A stretch of DNA of 18,050 nt, from the NCBI GenBank assembly GCA_027604665.1, contig JADGIZ010000251.1, forward strand, positions 1 to 18,050, given 5' to 3'. Position numbers and translations under genes: made by a program. Below the pieces are notes generated by a model. It saw nothing but the letters and a program-made list of their open reading frames with translations, did no database searches and was not told where the DNA came from. Shown piece after piece: positions 14,336 through 18,050 of the stretch (position 1 is its first letter; every line of letters begins with the position of its first letter). Source of the stretch: Polyrhizophydium stewartii (Eukaryota; Chytridiomycota; Chytridiomycetes; Rhizophydiales).

Positions 14336-16822
14336 ACAACGAGATACGCTGCCAGGCGACAATCAGCGGCGGCTTTGGGCCGTACCCATCGCCGTGCGAG
14401 CCTGAAATGCTGTGTCGTCGCCCGTGCCCAGAATCGACGCTCATGCCGCGATCGCACATAATCCAGATGCCTCTCTCGTCGCCAGTGGCACCAGGCGCAA
14501 GGCCGCCGCGTGCTTGTGTCGAATGAGCGGCACTTGCGGCACCACGGCCATGCCGTGCAGCGCGCGGAGAGCGCGCGGGATCACCTTCGGCAAAGGCGTC
14601 GTCGAGCAGGTACGTGGTGCAAGAGAGGCGGTCCATGTCAATCACGGCGAGCTCGCCACGAGTCTGCAGCGGGCCCACGATCGCCACGGTGCCGTCGTCG
14701 CTGACGTCGATGCGGATGTCGCGGCCAAGGCTCGAGAGCTTTGAGATGGAGCAGAGTCCAGACACGCGCGAGATGAGCCCCGTCGAGGCGTTCAATTGCG
14801 ATGGCGGCGTCTCTCTGTTCGGGCGGGAAGCGCGGGCGGTGGACGCCGCCTTGGCCGCATGCAGAACGTCAAACACGGCGAGCGTTTCGGCATTGTAGAG
14901 CCCAAGATGGAAGCGCGTCATCAGCAGCCTGAAGATGCCCGAGCCAGACACAAGCGACGTGGGGATGTCCGAGCTGATGTCTGCAAGGGTCTCGCCCGTG
15001 GCCGCACTCCAGATCTGGACCGCGATTCTGGCTCCGGTCTGGGCTTGTCCCGTCAAAATGGCGCGGACGCCGACGGCGGTCTCGGAGCTCACAATCTGCT
15101 GGATTGACATGTCGGGCTCGACGCGCTGCCAGACAATGCGCGCCGGAGACGGCAGTAGTGTCTGGGTATGGTCGGTGCTGTGGCTCCCCGGATCCGCCGT
15201 CTCGGGTGTTTCCGGGGTATGTAGCGAGAGCGAGTCGTCAAAGGCCTCTGCGTCTTGGCGCGCATCTTCGAGAAGCCAGCAGACGACGCCGCGTGCGGTT
15301 AGATGATGTGCCGCGCTCGCTGGCCTGCACACGAGCGTGCGGCCGCAGAGGACCGCGCCACGAGCCTGGTGAGGCAGGATCCACAGGCCCGGAATACGCT
15401 GCCTTCCCGCCGAGTCCTGGACGACCCTGCGTGACGACGCTCCAATCTGAAGCCATGGCCCGTTGTGATGCTCCCTGGGATCCCAGACTCGCAGCGTGAC
15501 AAGGTCGCTGTCCGGCTCGGACTCTTGCAAGATGAGCAGATCCGACCGAGTCTGCGGGATCATCGACACGGGTGCGTCGGTGGGCCGAGCAGGCACGATC
15601 ATAGGCAAGTGCGGCAGCCTCCCCGACTGCGGCAGCCAAGGCGACTGCGGAGATGGCGGTGTAAAACACGAAACTCGAGGGGACTCTGTCCAGCGGCTGC
15701 AGGGGGCGGGTGTCGCAGTTTGTGCCGCCCCTCGCTTAGGCGACGACGGCGGCGAGAGCGAGGCTCTTGGATGCCACTGCGAGACATCGAGCCGAGGCGA
15801 GTGCGGAGACACGCGCGGTGCAGGCAGTTCTGGTGCTGCGGCGGACCACTCGGAGATGTCGATGCCACAAGTGACAGATCCAGCATGGTCGAGCCAGATG
15901 AGCTGTCGAGTCGATTTGGGCCGCGGCTTGGCTTGGTGGTTCGCCGCGTCAATGATCCAAGTGGCCCCGGCATCGGCGGCTTGGCTGTTTTGGTTGCTTG
16001 CGAGCAGAGTCTGCAGGGCCGGACCAGGGTGGGGTGCGACGTCGGCGCACAGCGATCGCCCAGGCACGGAAGAGGCGTGCGTTTCTGAATGACTGACGAG
16101 CGAGACGGGCGTGCTGATTGTGCCCGCTCCAATCCGCGCAAGCTTGGCACGATAGGAGGTCTCTGGCAACGGAGGCGAGAGATGCGGAGAGTCGAGCGTC
16201 GTGGCGAAGCTTGGCAGCTTGTGTCGGCGAAGGGACGGTGGCGCGGCCACAAGCCTATCGTCAGCCAGGGGTGTCTTGGAGACCCAAGGGGTCGGAACGG
16301 GGCGGGAGCAGCCCGGGGGTGCGCAGCGGATGCGAGGCATTGCGCTTTGCCTACCATGCCGCCCGTATGGCTCGAGTCAGCCGACGAGGCGGATGTCGTA
16401 GGGTGATGAGGCCAATCATCGGACGTGGAGTCGACGGGCTGAGAGGCGACGAGTGTGACCGGGAGGGCAGGCAGCGGCGACAGGACCAAGGTGCTCGCAC
16501 GGCTGGGCTGCAGGGCTCGCAGACAGGTGCCGCTCCCCCAGACAACCCACGACTTGAGCAACCCACGCCAGGTCTCGCCCGCGATGGGCACCAGCGAAGC
16601 GAGGACGGCGGCGGCAGACAAGACGCGGCCATCACACGCCGAGGCGGCCAGCAGCCGAGCGATGGTGGCGTGGAGCAGCGGCCGCCAAATGGCCGTGTCG
16701 TGGGCATACACCAGGCGATACAGTGTGCGGCAGGTCCGCTCAAACGAGGCCACTGTTGACGGCTCCGAGTGTGCCAGGACAATCAAGAGCACCTCGGCCG
16801 GCAGCCGGGTAGCGGTGTGCAT
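14334..16822 (-). CDS. F-box protein with WD-like β-propeller repeats, two exons
   Basis: Exon 1 is 16822-16355 and exon 2 is 16274-14334, joined in phase 0 through an 80-bp intron (GTAGGC donor, CCAAG acceptor). The product is 802 residues. Residues ~8-50 form a clear F-box (LPAEVLLIVLAHSEPSTVAS, CRTLYRLVYAHDTAIWRPLL), the Skp1-binding module of SCF ubiquitin ligases. A long Ser/Pro-rich disordered stretch follows. The C-terminal ~400 residues carry propeller-like strands: DLVTLRVWDPREHHNG, RIAVQIWSAATGETLADIS, HLGLYNAETLAVFDVLH, DIRIDVSDDGTVAIVGPLQ and ELAVIDMDRL. These read as diverged WD/WD-like blades that would bind the substrate. The substrate is unknown. The intron is inferred from frame change and site quality. 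Without it the frame ends shortly after the F-box half becomes low-complexity, so the join is likely but not proven. Confidence 0.78.
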
Positions 16823-17352
16823 CGCGCAGCCGATGCGGAAACGCTGGCCACGGACGACGGATTGCGCTTTTCAGCGGCCGTCCACGCGATCCGGGCGAAG
16901 CGGTCATGCATAACTGCGCCGCGGCCAGGGTTGGCCGAGATGGATGACAGTCGGCGTGCGGGCCTTCGAGCCAACTGACTGTGTCGGACGAACTGGAGAA
17001 CGAGGCAGAGATTTAAAGAGTCTCGATATTGATAATCTTGTGATCAGAGGGAGAGCAAAGACAAGGCGGAGAGGGCGGATGCATGCCGGTGCGTCCGAGG
17101 CGTGCATGCATGCTGGGCAAGTGCGAGCTGTACGCCAGGGACCGTCCGGGATGATGCTGTGCGGGATGTTGGGGGGACGGGTGTGAAATGCAGGTGAGAA
17201 AGGGGCGACTGGGCCGTGGACTTGGAGAAGCGGCCCGCGTGGAGCGACACAGCGGGCTCTTAGAAGGAGAGAGCCGGCTGGGCCGCCAGATGCGCGCGCG
17301 GTCGGGTAGATAAGCAGTGGGTGGCGTTGGCGGGCGACGTTCTGGTCGTCGT
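16823..17352. other. Intergenic region between the F-box gene start and the bHLH stop
   Basis: These 530 bases hold no convincing gene; the small open frames are low-quality. Around 17010-17045 there is an AT-rich island in otherwise GC-rich DNA with TTTAAA at 17012-17017, ~190 bases upstream of the minus-strand F-box ATG, and it could be a core promoter element. A perfect palindrome GCATGCATGC lies at 17104-17113. The right half presumably carries the 3' UTR of the bHLH gene. Confidence 0.4.
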
Positions 17353-18050
17353 TTACATGTCGTTCTCGACGTCCTCTGGTGTTGTGCCGTTGATGTTTGG
17401 CAGCTCGATTGGCGTGCCAAGCGGCACCGAGAGGCCGAGCTCGGCTTCGGAGATGCCGCGCTCCTGGATCAGGCGCTGAAGCACGCTCTCGAGCTCCATG
17501 GTGCGCTCCATCTGCTTTGCGGCGAAGAGCTGCATGTGCTTGATGTAGTCGACTGAGCGGCGCAGAATGACTCCCTTGTTTGGCTTGTTCTGGGCGTCGC
17601 CGGCAAACTCGGGTAGCAGGTTTGACAGCTCCTGGATCTTCTCGTTGATGTGGTCGCGCCGGCGGCGCTCGACGGCGTTGTGTGACTCCCTGCGGCGGCG
17701 GCGCTTCTCTGTCAAGGCATCAGACCTGCGGAAACACGGGCGGCGTCAGCGGGGACTGCGATGCGGGCACGGCGGGGCGGGGCGACGCGGCGGGGCGACA
17801 CGCACGGCTTGGAGTCGTCCTCGGCGGAGCCGGTCAGCACGGCGGGCGCCTGGCCAAAGGAGCCGAAGGAGCTGGGGTGGCTGCCGAGGAAGCTGCTTGG
17901 CTCGACGTGGCCGAAGCTGGAGGCGTGCACGGGCATGGACAGCGAGTAGAAGCTGGCCTGCTGCTGCATGCTGACGGCGCCTGCTCCGGCCGTGGGCGGC
18001 GGCATTGGCGGCGGCGGCGGAAGCGGCGGAAGTGGGGGCGATGCCGGGGG
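17353..18050 (-). CDS. bHLH transcription factor, class B E-box type, C-terminal part (gene runs off right edge)
   Basis: Exon 17725-17353 joins the upstream exon (to 17806) across an 80-bp GT-AG intron (17726-17805), with a split proline codon restoring EDDSKPSDALTEKRRRRR. The DNA-binding basic region is ESHNAVERRRRDHIN: His, Glu and Arg stand at the class B positions that read CACGTG, as in USF, MITF and yeast Cbf1. Helix 1 (KIQELSNLLPEFA), a loop with NKPNKG, helix 2 (VILRRSVDYIKHMQLFA) and a leucine-containing helical extension (MERTMELESVLQRLIQERG) follow. The N-terminal part in view is Ser/Phe/Pro-rich and disordered. An ATG at 18005-18003 gives 190 residues, but the frame stays open as a polyproline stretch to the edge, so the true start may lie outside. 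It would act in the nucleus as a dimer. Confidence 0.88.

Overview
The window looks like GC-rich nuclear DNA from a fungus, most likely an early-diverging zoosporic (chytrid-type) species. This is an inference. It rests on short GT-AG introns (74-255 bp) in several genes, on an OLA1-type GTPase, a class B bHLH factor and a PNRC/EDC1-motif protein, and on a cluster of ankyrin genes with 28-residue 'NRTEGC' repeats, a type I associate with chytrids and oomycetes. No bacterial operon structure, tRNA, rRNA, CRISPR array or recognisable transposon is visible.

Left part (1-1431, + strand): the 3' portion of a spliced gene whose protein carries a UBR-box-like cysteine/histidine cluster, two CxxC pairs and a ZZ zinc finger, suggesting a ubiquitin-system adaptor. 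Ankyrin cluster (1976-8970): three + strand members of one family. ANK copy 1 (1976-3388) has an F-box-like N terminus. ANK copy 2 (6293-7306) is a 5'-truncated direct duplicate of the copy 1 3' part. The third gene (7570-8970) is more diverged and has a perfect 84-nt internal periodicity and a C-terminal hydrophobic tail. Between copies 1 and 2 lies a minus-strand two-exon gene (4254-6048) for a glutamine/proline-rich protein with a PNRC/EDC1 decapping-activator motif. It is therefore flanked by direct repeats of about 0.9 kb. A protein-like but unassigned open frame (3889-4257) abuts its 3' end.

Right part (9254-18050): a housekeeping-like block. A CRAL-TRIO (Sec14-like) lipid-transfer protein (+) converges on a four-exon OLA1/YchF ATPase (-). 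OLA1 shares a 254-bp divergent promoter with a disordered acidic protein (+). Next come a three-exon Ohr/OsmC peroxidase (+) with a mitochondrial-type leader, a two-exon F-box protein with propeller-like repeats (-), and the C-terminal part of a bHLH factor (-) that runs off the right edge.

The genes do not form an operon. Themes that recur are ubiquitin-ligase adaptors (UBR/ZZ, F-box, F-box-like ankyrin proteins) and mRNA/translation control (PNRC/EDC1-like, OLA1). Exon structures were derived by eye from reading-frame continuity, GT-AG sites and family conservation. Most of the long open frames on opposite strands are GC-driven shadows.
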